From the NCBI GenBank assembly GCA_035295125.1, contig DATGJP010000120.1, positions 171,563 through 235,562 on the forward strand: a stretch of 64,000 nt of DNA. Direction: 5' to 3'. Source of the stretch: JAICMB01 sp035295125. Lineage in GTDB: Bacteria > Acidobacteriota > Terriglobia > Bryobacterales > Bryobacteraceae. The notes under the pieces were generated by a model. That model saw only the letters and a list, made by a program, of their open reading frames with translations, searched no databases and had not been told where the DNA came from. The position numbers were made by a program, and so were the translations under genes. Positions 43,758 through 52,867 of the stretch are shown in pieces (the stretch's first letter is position 1; each line of letters starts with the position of its first letter).

Positions 43758-43852
43758 TCGACCCTAGAAGTATTCTAATCGAATGCCGCGGAAATGGAAC
43801 AAAGATTTCGCGATGAATCGCAATGGCACTCAAATTGTTCGAAAAGCCGCAA

Positions 43853-45160
43853 CTAGGGGAATACCCGGTCGAAGATGCGGTCCACGTTTTTCAGGTAGCG
43901 GGGAACTGAAAATGTCTCCTCGATCTGCTGCGGGCTCATATGCTTAGCTACCTCCGGGTCAGCCTCGACGGCGGCCCGGAAGTCGGCGCCGTCCTCCCAG
44001 GTGCCCATGGCGTGCTTCTGGACTACACGGTAAGCTGCCTCACGGAGCATGCCCGCGGCGGCAAGATCCAGGAGCAGTTGACCGGAGAAGATGACCCCGT
44101 GAGTGGATTCGAGGTTGTGAATCATGCGATCGGGGTAGACCCGCAGACCGTCCATTAGCCAGACCGCCTTGGCGAGCATGTAGTCGACCAAGGTGGTGGA
44201 ATCGGGCAGGATGATGCGCTCGACGGACGAGTGCGAGATATCTCGTTCATGCCAAAGGGCTATATCCTCAAAGGCGGCCTGAGCGTTGGCACGAACGATG
44301 CGTGCCAGACCGCAGATCTGTTCGCAGGTTACCGGGTTGCGTTTGTGGGGCATTGCCGATGAACCTTTTTGTCCGGCGCTGAACGGTTCTTCCGCCTCAC
44401 GGACCTCTGTTCGTTGCAAGTGCCTGATTTCAAGGGCGATCTTCTCCAATGTCGCGGCGATCAGGGCAAGAACGGAGATGTAGTAGGCGTGGCGGTCCCG
44501 TGAGATGACCTGGGAGGCGATCGGCGCGGGCTTCAGATTCAGGCATGCACAGATCCTTTCCTCGGCTTCCGGTCCGACGTGGCCGAAGGTGCCGACGGCT
44601 CCGGAGATCTTGCCAACACGCATCTCTTCGGCGGCTTGCCGGAAACGATCGTGGTTGCGGCGCAGCTCGTCGTACCAAAGGGCGATCTTCAGGCCGAAGG
44701 TGATCGGCTCGGCGTGAATCCCATGGGTCCGGCCGATCTGGACCGTGTGCTTGAATTCGAAGGCGCGGCGTTTCAGGATTTCCGAGAGTTGTCCGAGACT
44801 GGTGTCGATGACCTTCGAGGCCTCCATGACGAGTAGGGCCTGGGCGGTGTCAACGACATCGTTCGAGGTGAGCCCGTAATGCAGCCAGCGGGAAGCTTCG
44901 GGATAGCCGGCTAAGGACATGCTCTCTGACACGCTGCTCGTGAAAGCGATGACATCGTGTCGAACCTCGCGCTCAATCTCGGCGACACGCTCAGCGGAGA
45001 CCGAGGCGTGCTGGCGGAGGAGGCGAGCGGCTTCGACGGGCACCTCTCCGGTATCGGCCAGCGCTTCGGCGGCGGCCAGCTCAACCTCCAGCCACTGCCG
45101 GTACTTGTTCTCTTCGCTCCATATGCGGCCCATCTCGGGGCGGGTGTAGCGTTGGATCAT
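43853..45160 (-). CDS. purB: Adenylosuccinate lyase
   Basis: A 435-residue fumarase/aspartase-superfamily enzyme that splits SAICAR and adenylosuccinate in purine synthesis, releasing fumarate. N-terminus MIQRYTRPEMGRIWSEENKY is typical of the bacterial PurB type. The signature loop GSSAMPHKRNPVTCEQICG holds the catalytic serine region, and GRTHGIHAEPITFG has the general-acid histidine. It lies 3 bp downstream of the WalJ-like gene on the same strand. Confidence 0.95.
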   Translation of the reverse strand: MIQRYTRPEMGRIWSEENKYRQWLEVELAAAEALADTGEVPVEAARLLRQHASVSAERVAEIEREVRHDVIAFTSSVSESMSLAGYPEASRWLHYGLTSNDVVDTAQALLVMEASKVIDTSLGQLSEILKRRAFEFKHTVQIGRTHGIHAEPITFGLKIALWYDELRRNHDRFRQAAEEMRVGKISGAVGTFGHVGPEAEERICACLNLKPAPIASQVISRDRHAYYISVLALIAATLEKIALEIRHLQRTEVREAEEPFSAGQKGSSAMPHKRNPVTCEQICGLARIVRANAQAAFEDIALWHERDISHSSVERIILPDSTTLVDYMLAKAVWLMDGLRVYPDRMIHNLESTHGVIFSGQLLLDLAAAGMLREAAYRVVQKHAMGTWEDGADFRAAVEADPEVAKHMSPQQIEETFSVPRYLKNVDRIFDRVFP

Positions 45161-45163
45161 TCG

Positions 45164-46033
45164 TTAATAGGTAAAAACCTCGGATTGATGCCGCGGCTGA
45201 ACCACCACGAGCCGCGTGAACAGCGCGCGCCCCTGAAGCGCCTGGTTGGCGGTTAGGCGCACGATCTCGGGATGATTGTTGTGCTCGCTCAGGTGGCCGA
45301 GGATGAGGGTGGTCGCCGTGGTGTCCAGGTCTTTGCGGATAAAATCGCAGACGACGTCATTGGAAAGGTGTCCCTTGCGTCCCATGACGCGCTGCTTGAC
45401 CGACCATGGATAAGGTCCGACCTTGAGCATGTCGAGGTCGTGATTGGATTCGATGAGAAGCAGGTCGACACCGCGCAGGTGAAATTTGACGGAGTCGGGG
45501 ACGTAGCCGAGGTCCGTGACGATGCCGATCCTCACGCCTTGTGACGAGAGGCAGAAGCCGACCGGGTCGACGGCGTCGTGTGGAATGGTGAAGCTATCGA
45601 CATCAATGTCGCCGATGGTGAATCGCGAGCCGGCCTGGAAGCATTCGAGGTTGGGCTGATACTCGCCCCAATCGATTCCCGGCGCGGTGAGACGCGTCAT
45701 GAAGATGGGACGATTGTGATTTGTGCCGAGGGTGTTCTTAGCGAGTGAGATGAGTCCGGAGACGTGGTCGGTGTGTTCGTGGCTGACGAGAATACCGTCG
45801 ATGTTGTCGATATCTTCGCCGATCGAGTTCAGCCGGGCGGCTACTTCGCGGCGGCTAAGCCCGGCGTCGATGAGGAGACGTGTGCGAGAGGTGGCGATGA
45901 ATGTCGCATTACCGGAACTGCCGCTGGCGAGTATACAGACCTTGACTATCGTGATGCTCCCGAAGTTGTAGAGTAGCGGAGCGGGGGGGCGAAGTCCAGG
46001 TCGAAAGCGTCGGTGACTGTGCGGCGCTACCAC
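45164..46033 (-). CDS. MBL-fold hydrolase, WalJ/YycJ-like
   Basis: A YycJ/WalJ-type metallo-beta-lactamase-fold protein; family members are linked to DNA or cell-wall processes. Recognisable start of the fold KVCILASGSSGNATFI, metal ligands VSHEHTDHVSG, the later FTIPHDAVDPVGF and LLLIESNHDLDML, and the C-terminal LILGHLSEHNNHPE. The N-terminus is a puzzle. No ATG, GTG or TTG lies near the expected start; GGGAG precedes an ATA at 45949, while the nearest standard start is a GTG at 46033, which adds 28 unlikely residues. Coordinates here use 46033. Confidence 0.85.
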   Translation of the reverse strand: MVAPHSHRRFRPGLRPPAPLLYNFGSITIVKVCILASGSSGNATFIATSRTRLLIDAGLSRREVAARLNSIGEDIDNIDGILVSHEHTDHVSGLISLAKNTLGTNHNRPIFMTRLTAPGIDWGEYQPNLECFQAGSRFTIGDIDVDSFTIPHDAVDPVGFCLSSQGVRIGIVTDLGYVPDSVKFHLRGVDLLLIESNHDLDMLKVGPYPWSVKQRVMGRKGHLSNDVVCDFIRKDLDTTATTLILGHLSEHNNHPEIVRLTANQALQGRALFTRLVVVQPRHQSEVFTY

Positions 46034-46126
46034 GGATCACAAGGCCGCGGCCGTTTCGATAACGCTTGAGCGTACTCCGCCCTTCGAAGGTACGGTCGAA
46101 GACTCGAGATACGGAAGCCTGTGGAA

Positions 46127-46151
46127 GAGCAGGCTCAAGCCTGCTCCACCC
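46127..46151 (+). repeat. REP-like palindromic repeat overlapping a gene end
   Basis: GAGCAGGC-TCAA-GCCTGCTC is a perfect 8-bp hairpin with tail CACCC. Its loop contains the stop codon of the minus-strand Gfo/Idh gene, so the last few residues of that protein (VEQA) are read from the repeat. Confidence 0.7.
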
Positions 46152-47289
46152 TTGCCCCTTGCAGAGCAGGAACGTCGACCCAGCAGCGCTTCGCCCACGA
46201 CTCCAGTCCTTTTTCGGCGAGTTGGACTCCTTTTGCACCTTCGAGCAGGTTCCAGGGAAAGGGTTGATCTTTCACGACGTGAAGCAGGAAAAGCTCCCAC
46301 TGACGTTTGAAAGCGTTATCAAACGTGGTTTGTTCGGGCACTTGCTGCCACTGATCGAGATATCGCAGCGGGCTTTCGATGTCGGGGTTCCAGATGGGGC
46401 GCGGCGTCGCAGTGTCGGATTGGATCCAACAGTTACGTAATCCGGCGACGGCAGTACCCTTCGTACCCTCGACCTGAATCGTCAGCAGGTCGTCGCGGCG
46501 CACGCGAACGCACCAGGCGGAGTTGAACTGCGCGACGATGCCGCCGTCGAGTTGGAATGTCGCATAAGCGGCGTCTTCGGCGGTCACGTCGTAGAGTTGG
46601 CCGGATTCGTCCCAGCGTTTCGGAATGTGGATCGCGCCTGTGCAGGAGACCGACTTCACCGGTGCGAACAGGTTGTCGAGAACGTAACGCCAGTGGCAGA
46701 GCATGTCGAGGATGATTCCGCCGCCGAGCTCCTTTTTGTAATTCCAAGACGGGCGCTGCCCAGGGATGATGTCGCCTTCGAAGACCCAGTAGCCGAATTC
46801 GCCACGGACGGCAAAGATGCGACCGAAAAAGCCGAGCTCGCGCAGGGTTTTTAGCTTTCGCAGACCAGGAAGCCAAAGTTTGTCCTGCACCACACCGTGT
46901 TTCACGCCGGCTTGTTGCGCCTGGCGGTAGAGATCGAGCGCGATTTCGGTCGTGTCGGCGATGGGTTTCTCGCAATATACATGCTTGCCGGCGCTGATGG
47001 CTTCACGGACCGCTTCGGCGCGGCGATCGGTGGTTTGGGCGTCGAAGTAGATGGAGTACGTGGGGTCGGCGAGCGCCGCGTCGAGATCGGTCGTGTAAGG
47101 CAGGCCTCCGGATTCGCGCGCGATCTCTTCGAGTTTGGCGGCGTTGCGGCCAACCAGGAGCGGACGAGGCATGATGCCCTCAACGCCTCCTTGCTCCATG
47201 ATGGCCAGGATGGAGCGTCGCAGGTGCTGGTTGAGCCCCATGCGTCCCGTGACGCCATTCATGATGATGCCTATGCTTTGGGTGTTCAT
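46135..47289 (-). CDS. Gfo/Idh/MocA-family oxidoreductase
   Basis: A 384-residue NAD(P)-dependent sugar or inositol oxidoreductase-like protein. N-terminal MNTQSIGIIMNGVTGRMGLN is a variant Rossmann entry. AGKHVYCEKPIADTTEIALD contains the family E-K-P motif, and the C-terminal half has GGGIILDMLCHWRYVLDNLF, where His is usual at the catalytic position. The ATG overlaps the stop of the cupin gene (ATGA), so the two are coupled. The final residues and stop come from a palindromic repeat. Substrate is probably a sugar derivative. Confidence 0.85.
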   Translation of the reverse strand: MNTQSIGIIMNGVTGRMGLNQHLRRSILAIMEQGGVEGIMPRPLLVGRNAAKLEEIARESGGLPYTTDLDAALADPTYSIYFDAQTTDRRAEAVREAISAGKHVYCEKPIADTTEIALDLYRQAQQAGVKHGVVQDKLWLPGLRKLKTLRELGFFGRIFAVRGEFGYWVFEGDIIPGQRPSWNYKKELGGGIILDMLCHWRYVLDNLFAPVKSVSCTGAIHIPKRWDESGQLYDVTAEDAAYATFQLDGGIVAQFNSAWCVRVRRDDLLTIQVEGTKGTAVAGLRNCWIQSDTATPRPIWNPDIESPLRYLDQWQQVPEQTTFDNAFKRQWELFLLHVVKDQPFPWNLLEGAKGVQLAEKGLESWAKRCWVDVPALQGARVEQA

Positions 47290-47720
47290 ACGGTTTGTGG
47301 GCGGGCTCCTTCGGGAAGGGGCGGGGCTTCGTGGCCTGCGCGCGGCAGGGTCCCGTCCAGTTCCTGACGCCAGTGTGCCACGTCGCCGGCGGGTCCATAG
47401 CAGTACATCATGCGGCACGGCGTATTGCCGATGTTAGTCAATTGATGGAAGACGCGCGTCGGGATGTAGACGGCCTGGCCGGTTTCGAGCGTCACGCGTT
47501 CTTCGCCCAGGCACATTTCAGCGGTGCCTTCAATGATGAAATAAATTTCCTCCTGTTCCTGGTTGTGCCAGGGCACCTGTCCCCCGTTGGGCTCCAGCCT
47601 GACGTGTCCCATACTGAAGTTCGTCGCCTGAATGGGGCTGGCTCCTCCCACGAGGTTTTGCGTTCTGCGGCGCGCGGGGTACGTACGGCCCGCGATTTGC
47701 GCCAGGTCGGCGATGATCAA
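47286..47720 (-). CDS. Cupin-domain protein
   Basis: A 144-residue single-cupin protein. The metal-binding motif 1 is VPWHNQEQEEIYFIIEGTAE (His and Glu ligands) and motif 2 is YIPTRVFHQLTNIGNTPC with the last His. It could be an isomerase or a small sugar-modifying enzyme, or a sensor. Translational coupling to the Gfo/Idh oxidoreductase suggests that both act on the same sugar or polyol. Confidence 0.85.
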   Translation of the reverse strand: MIIADLAQIAGRTYPARRRTQNLVGGASPIQATNFSMGHVRLEPNGGQVPWHNQEQEEIYFIIEGTAEMCLGEERVTLETGQAVYIPTRVFHQLTNIGNTPCRMMYCYGPAGDVAHWRQELDGTLPRAGHEAPPLPEGARPQTV

Positions 47721-47726
47721 CTTTGC

Positions 47727-49403
47727 TTACTCCTTTCCTGCTGCCCGGATCAACTGTTCCGCTTGCTTCAGCGCTTCGGGAGTTACTTTCTGACCGGACA
47801 GCATGCGCCCGATCTCCTGCTTGCGAGCGTCGGCGCTGAGCTCTTCAATTTCGGCAACGGTGCGGCCTTTTGTTTCGCGTTTCTCGACGATGTAATGATG
47901 GTCGGCGAATCCCGCCACTTGCGCCAGGTGCGTGACACAGAGAACCTGGCTCGACGCGGCCAGTCGTTTGAGGCGGCGGCCGACACTTTCCGCGACTGCT
48001 CCACCAATGCCGGCATCGACTTCATCGAAAACCAGCGTGCGAGGAACGCTTTTGGGTCCGGGGTGGCCGAGACAGGTTTTGAGCGCGAGCGCAATACGCG
48101 ACAACTCACCGCCTGAGGCGACTTTCTCCAATGGCCGAGGTTCTTCTCCCACATTGGGTGAGATCAGAAACTCAACGCGATCGGCTCCCATCGCGGACCA
48201 TTCAGCCGATTCGACATTGGCGCGGAAAATGGTGTTCTGCATCGCGAGAGAGGCCAGTTCCTTTTCGACGCCGCGGGCGAGCTTCCGCGCGGCGTCCTGA
48301 CGGATCTTGGACAGGCGTGCGGCCGCGGCCTCGTAACACGATCCCAGCTCTTTCCTGCGGTTTTCAAGAGCGGTCTTGCGTTCGCCGGCACTCTCCACAA
48401 CGCCCATGCGGGCTCGGACGTCGGCCAGGAAGGCGATAATCTCTTCCACGGTCGATCCGTATTTGCGCTTCAGGCGATCGATGAGGGCGAGCCGTGTTTC
48501 TATGTCTTCGAGGCGCTGTGGATCGGCTTCGAGACGGTCGAGATAATCGCGCAGCGCGCCGGATGCTTCATCCACCGCGATATCGGCGGGCTTCAGAGCT
48601 TCCAGGACGCCACGCAGGGTTTCATCGATGCGGCACAATTCTTCGACGCGTTTCATGGCGACGCGCATTTGAGTTGCGGCACTGGCGGGAGCATCGTAGA
48701 GAGCGGAGTAGGCGGCGTTGGCACTCTCCTGCAGCCGTGCCACGTTCTTCAGGACACGTTTCTCGTTCTCGAGTTCCGCATCTTCGCCGGGCTGGAGTTC
48801 GGCGGCCTCGATTTCCTTGCGCTGGAAACTCCAGAGATCGGCCATGCGGAGGCGTTCCTGTTCGGAGCGCTCTAAATCCTCGAGTTCGCGGGAACAATCG
48901 CGCCAATCGCGGTACAGTGCGGCGACTTCGACAGTGGCGGCCGCATCGCCCGCGAAGGTATCGAGCATTTCAAGCTGGGCGTCCGCCGAAAAAAGCCGCT
49001 GCTGCTCGTGCTGGCCGTGTATATCGCCCAGGTAAGGAGCCACCTCCCGCAGCAGTGCGACGGTCACCGGCCGGCTCCCGGCGAACGCGCGGGATTTTCC
49101 TCCGGTCAGCACTTCGCGTTCGATTATTAATTCCTCATCTTCGATTTCGATGCCCGCTTCGTCGAGTAGCTTACGCAACGGACCACTGTGAGGCACCTCG
49201 AAAATACCTGTAATGCGGGCTCGTGCAGCGTCCGAGCGGACCATATCGCCGGATGCCCGGCCTCCGAAGAGCAGCCCTAAAGCATCGACAACGATAGACT
49301 TACCGCTGCCGGTCTCGCCGGTCAGGAGGTTGAGGCCGGCATGAAAGCGGATGCGGGCCTTTTCCACAACGGCGTAATTTTCAACTGAGAGTTCGACTAA
49401 CAC
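47727..49403 (-). CDS. recN: DNA repair protein RecN
   Basis: A 558-residue SMC-like ATPase acting early in double-strand-break repair. Walker A is NLLTGETGSGKSIVVDALGL; two coiled-coil arms follow; the signature is ASGGELSRIALALK and Walker B is RTLVFDEVDAGIGG, with H-loop VTHLAQVAGFADHHY. Length matches the family (about 550). No LexA box is obvious upstream in the 176 bp between it and tolQ. Confidence 0.95.
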   Translation of the reverse strand: MLVELSVENYAVVEKARIRFHAGLNLLTGETGSGKSIVVDALGLLFGGRASGDMVRSDAARARITGIFEVPHSGPLRKLLDEAGIEIEDEELIIEREVLTGGKSRAFAGSRPVTVALLREVAPYLGDIHGQHEQQRLFSADAQLEMLDTFAGDAAATVEVAALYRDWRDCSRELEDLERSEQERLRMADLWSFQRKEIEAAELQPGEDAELENEKRVLKNVARLQESANAAYSALYDAPASAATQMRVAMKRVEELCRIDETLRGVLEALKPADIAVDEASGALRDYLDRLEADPQRLEDIETRLALIDRLKRKYGSTVEEIIAFLADVRARMGVVESAGERKTALENRRKELGSCYEAAAARLSKIRQDAARKLARGVEKELASLAMQNTIFRANVESAEWSAMGADRVEFLISPNVGEEPRPLEKVASGGELSRIALALKTCLGHPGPKSVPRTLVFDEVDAGIGGAVAESVGRRLKRLAASSQVLCVTHLAQVAGFADHHYIVEKRETKGRTVAEIEELSADARKQEIGRMLSGQKVTPEALKQAEQLIRAAGKE

Positions 49404-49580
49404 TCGATGAAATTATACGAGTTCGGGATTCGTCTAAATCGACAGGCCGGTGCGTCCTAAGTTCAGCAGGCTTTATCGGCTGCCGGGCATGTGGTATCGC
49501 AAGGAAACAACATCACGTCAGAATGTTTTAGGTGCACTGAAGCAGTTAGCCGGATATGATGGAAACTGAAAGGAGCCGAG

Positions 49581-50267
49581 TTGATACTACCGCTTTCCGG
49601 TGGCATCTTCCTGCAGATCAGTCCCTGGGAGTTGATACTACAAGCGGGAATCGTCCCGAAGGTAGTGAGTGCGATTCTGTTGTTGTTTTCGCTTGTTTCC
49701 TGGGCCGTGATTTTTTCCAAGTGGGGGGCGTTTCGGGGAGCGCGTGCCGCCAATCGCAGGTTCCTCAGAGCATTTCGCAAAGCAACCGGGCTCGAAGCAG
49801 TAGCGGTAGTAAGCGAGCAGTTTCGCTTGTCGCCGCTGGTCGCGGTTTTTGATTTCGGCTATAACGAGGTGGGCCGGCAGATGAAGGTGCGCGGCGCAGT
49901 GACAAACAAGCAGGCGCTGGAGCGTACGCTGCAGTTGGGCATCAGCGAGGAGGTCACGAAGCTGGAACGCAATATGAATCTCCTGGCGACCACCGCGACG
50001 GTCTCTCCGTTTATCGGACTGTTCGGCACGGTATGGGGCATCATCGACGCGTTCTCGGCGTTGGGGACTTCGGGAGGCGCGAGTTTGCGGGCGGTAGCGC
50101 CCGGAATTTCGGAAGCTCTCATCACTACGGCGTTGGGTCTGGCCGCCGCTATTCCGGCAGCAATCTTCTACAACGGGTTCGGGCACACGATACGAGAGTT
50201 CGGCGCGCGCATGGAAGATTTCTCGCTGGAGTTCATGAATCTCACCGAGCGGACGTTCGAGGACTAG
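49581..50267 (+). CDS. tolQ: TolQ proton channel protein
   Basis: A 228-residue MotA/TolQ/ExbB protein, first gene of the Tol-Pal operon. One N-terminal helix (VSAILLLFSLVSWAVIFSKW), a cytoplasmic loop, then two helices with TVSPFIGLFGTVWGIIDAF and ALITTALGLAAAIPAAIFYN, the conserved proton-path segments. With TolR it drives outer-membrane invagination during division. The start is TTG, with AAAGGAG seven bases upstream, and no ATG fits. Confidence 0.93.
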   Translation: MILPLSGGIFLQISPWELILQAGIVPKVVSAILLLFSLVSWAVIFSKWGAFRGARAANRRFLRAFRKATGLEAVAVVSEQFRLSPLVAVFDFGYNEVGRQMKVRGAVTNKQALERTLQLGISEEVTKLERNMNLLATTATVSPFIGLFGTVWGIIDAFSALGTSGGASLRAVAPGISEALITTALGLAAAIPAAIFYNGFGHTIREFGARMEDFSLEFMNLTERTFED

Positions 50268-50270
50268 TTA

Positions 50271-50711
50271 ATGGCCTTCTCAGTCGGGGGATCGAACCAC
50301 GGGCGCGGACGATTCCGGGGGACCGGGACGCTGTCGGATATCAACATCGTTCCGTTAGTCGACGTGGTGCTCGTGCTTCTGATCATCTTCATGCTGACGG
50401 CGCATGTCATGGAGTTTGGGTTGGAAGTCGATGTTCCGAAGACTACAACCGTCAAGGACACGGCACAGGAGTTGCCGGTGATCACGATGACACGCACGGG
50501 TGATTTGATGCTGAACGACAAACTGGCACATGTAACTCAGCTTGGCGACGAGGTCAGGCAGCGGTTTCCTAGTGCGAAGTCGGTCTACGTGCGTGCGGAT
50601 AAGGAAACCACCTGGAATGCGTTGGCGCAGGTGGTGGCAGCGCTCGGCGATGCAAAGCTGGGCGTGAATCTCGTGACTCAGCCGGTGGAAGAGTCCGGAA
50701 GAAAGCGTTGA
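50271..50711 (+). CDS. tolR: TolR/ExbD-family protein
   Basis: A 146-residue protein with the transmembrane segment SDINIVPLVDVVLVLLIIFM, including the proton-relay Asp, and a periplasmic domain ending VAALGDAKLGVNLVTQPVEE. It is the TolQ partner; the genes are 3 bp apart, and the next starts 1 bp after its stop. Confidence 0.93.
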   Translation: MAFSVGGSNHGRGRFRGTGTLSDINIVPLVDVVLVLLIIFMLTAHVMEFGLEVDVPKTTTVKDTAQELPVITMTRTGDLMLNDKLAHVTQLGDEVRQRFPSAKSVYVRADKETTWNALAQVVAALGDAKLGVNLVTQPVEESGRKR

Positions 50712-50712
50712 C

Positions 50713-51495
50713 ATGGTAAGTCACGCCGACATACTCGAAGATCGTGAATCACTCAGTAAGCCATTCCTGGGCTCGGTTGCGTTCCATGTCGGTGTGGCGC
50801 TGCTGTTCATCGCTTTCCAAACATATAGCGGCACGCGTATGATACTCGGTACGGCAAAGCCTGGCTTCGGCGATTCCGTTTCCGTGAACGCCGTGCGATC
50901 GATTCATTTGCCTTCCCGGTCAGGCCCGCTGAATCCAGTTGCGAATCAAACCGAGAGCCTTGTCCCACAAAAGCAGGCCGTCAAGGCAATCAGCCGTCCG
51001 AAGCCTCCCGAACCAAAAGCAATTCCGCTGAAGGGGAGGCCTCATTTGATCAAACCTTTCACTCCTGAGGAGACCTCTCCACAGCGATATCGTCCACAAC
51101 CGCTTCGCGAGAATCAGGTGACCACAAATCAGGCGCCGGCCGCGGTATCGCCGATGTATGCGAAACCCGGTACGGCGGCAGGTGTGGGCGTGAATCCGAA
51201 CAGCATTCTGGGCACTGAATTTGGCGGTTATGCATTGCTCCTTATGCAGCGCATTGCGGAGCATTGGAATACCGGCGGGCTTGCGGGGGTCCGCGCGCCT
51301 GTGGCGGTCATTACAGTTCGAATTTTCCGAAATGGGTCGATACAGAACCCAAGGATTACCCAGTCCAGCGGCAATGGCGCCGTCGATAATTCAGCTCTAC
51401 GCGCCGTAATTGAAGCCGCTCCTCTTCCACCGCTGCCTCCGGATTACCGGGGTGGCTATCTCGACGTAGATTTTCAGTTCACGTTACAGCGATGA
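50713..51495 (+). CDS. TolA/TonB-like energy transducer
   Basis: A 260-residue protein in the tolA position. It has one N-terminal helix (SVAFHVGVALLFIAFQTY), a Pro/Lys-rich spacer (ISRPKPPEPKAIPLKGRP) in place of the long TolA helix, and a C-terminal TonB/TolA-type domain (RIAEHWNTGGLAGVRAPVAV, NGSIQNPRITQSSGNGAVDN). It should span the periplasm and contact Pal or TolB. The spacer is shorter and of TonB style, so function rather than sequence makes it TolA. Confidence 0.85.
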   Translation: MVSHADILEDRESLSKPFLGSVAFHVGVALLFIAFQTYSGTRMILGTAKPGFGDSVSVNAVRSIHLPSRSGPLNPVANQTESLVPQKQAVKAISRPKPPEPKAIPLKGRPHLIKPFTPEETSPQRYRPQPLRENQVTTNQAPAAVSPMYAKPGTAAGVGVNPNSILGTEFGGYALLLMQRIAEHWNTGGLAGVRAPVAVITVRIFRNGSIQNPRITQSSGNGAVDNSALRAVIEAAPLPPLPPDYRGGYLDVDFQFTLQR

Positions 51496-52841
51496 AACGA
51501 CATTCACTTCTCGGTCTCAGTTTGGCAATGCTTGGCATGGCCGGATTCATGTATGCGCAGAAAGCCGAAATCGGCATCACGGGGCGGGGTGAGAAAGCCA
51601 CGGTCGCCATCCCCGATTTCCGCGGCGCGGGCCAGGCACAGCAGTTCATGGATACATTCAACAAGACACTGTGGAACGATATCGCAACCTCGGGCCAAGT
51701 CAAGATGGTGTCGAAATCGTTCTACCCGACCCAGATTCCACAGCAGCCCCAGGATCTCAAACCGGCGCCGGCGACACCCTCTCTTGCGCAATGGAACTCG
51801 CCGCCGACGCAGGCGAACTGGCTGGCGTTCGGGTACACCGCCGTGCAGAATGGCCAACTGGTGCTGTTCGGGTGGCTGGACGCGACCGCGGCGCCGAATC
51901 CGTCCAGCGCGCAGATTATCGGGAAAATCTATGTCGGCACGCTCGACGAAGCCGGCGCCATCAAAGTCGCGCACGACTTTGCCGCGGATATTCTGAAGCA
52001 GTTTGGCGCAGTCAGCTTGACGGGAACGAAGATTTACTTTGTGTCCGACCGTGGTGGGGCAAAGGAAATCTGGTCGATGAACTACGACGGCTCCGACCAA
52101 AAGCAGTTCACGCATTATCGCTCAATCACAAATTTCCCCGTGATCTCGCCGGACAACAGCAAGGTCAGCTTTATGAGCTACACCGGGGGGACGCCGCAAA
52201 TCTACATCTACTCCACCGAGACCGGCAGAAAGCTGCCCTTCTATAACCAGAGGGCATCGATGAACGCACCTTCGGACTTCACTCCGGACGGCCGGCGGCT
52301 GCTGTTATACTCGACCGCGGCCGGTGGTGACTCACAGATTTACTCGGCGAACATTGACGGCAGCGACTGGAAACGGATCACTAATTCGAGAGCGCTCGAG
52401 GTGGAGGCCAAAATCAATCCCAAGACCGGCGCCGACATCGTCTTCGTATCGGGGCGCGGCGGACTGCCACAAATTTATAAAATGAATGCAGACGGGACAG
52501 ATGTGGTGCGTTTGACGAATGGGGAAGGGGAGGCAGTGAACCCCTGCTGGAACCCGGATGGTCAACATATCGCATTTGCTTGGACGCGTGGATTTGAGCC
52601 TGGGAATTACAACGTTTTCATCATGGATGTCGCGACCCGCGAAGTTGTGCAGCTTACGCATGGCGAGGGGCGGAACGAGAATCCCGTGTGGGCGCCGGAT
52701 GGCGTTCACATTGTGTACTCGTCCAAGCGCGGCAGAAGCACTCAGATCTACACTATGCTGGCGGATGGAACCGGCCAGCAGCAACTCACATCCATTGGCA
52801 ACAACATCAAACCCGTCTGGAGCAGGGCAGCATCACAATAG
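51492..52841 (+). CDS. tolB: TolB periplasmic propeller
   Basis: A 449-residue exported protein (signal MKRHSLLGLSLAMLGMAGF). An N-terminal alpha/beta domain (IPDFRGAGQAQQFMDTFNKT) precedes a six-bladed beta-propeller with blades of the pattern KIYFVSDRGGAKEIWSMNYD, PQIYIYSTETGRK and TQIYTMLADGTGQQQLT. TolB docks on Pal and recycles it with Tol energy. The ATG overlaps the stop of the preceding gene (ATGA). Confidence 0.93.
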   Translation: MKRHSLLGLSLAMLGMAGFMYAQKAEIGITGRGEKATVAIPDFRGAGQAQQFMDTFNKTLWNDIATSGQVKMVSKSFYPTQIPQQPQDLKPAPATPSLAQWNSPPTQANWLAFGYTAVQNGQLVLFGWLDATAAPNPSSAQIIGKIYVGTLDEAGAIKVAHDFAADILKQFGAVSLTGTKIYFVSDRGGAKEIWSMNYDGSDQKQFTHYRSITNFPVISPDNSKVSFMSYTGGTPQIYIYSTETGRKLPFYNQRASMNAPSDFTPDGRRLLLYSTAAGGDSQIYSANIDGSDWKRITNSRALEVEAKINPKTGADIVFVSGRGGLPQIYKMNADGTDVVRLTNGEGEAVNPCWNPDGQHIAFAWTRGFEPGNYNVFIMDVATREVVQLTHGEGRNENPVWAPDGVHIVYSSKRGRSTQIYTMLADGTGQQQLTSIGNNIKPVWSRAASQ

Positions 52842-52867
52842 ATTCGTGTCGTGTACAGAGGAGAGAA

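Noticed and set aside
49404..49580. LexA box or second repeat copy between recN and tolQ
   Set aside because: A segment AGCAGGCTTTATCGGCTGCC is only loosely like the palindromic repeats, and no LexA-type site could be identified.
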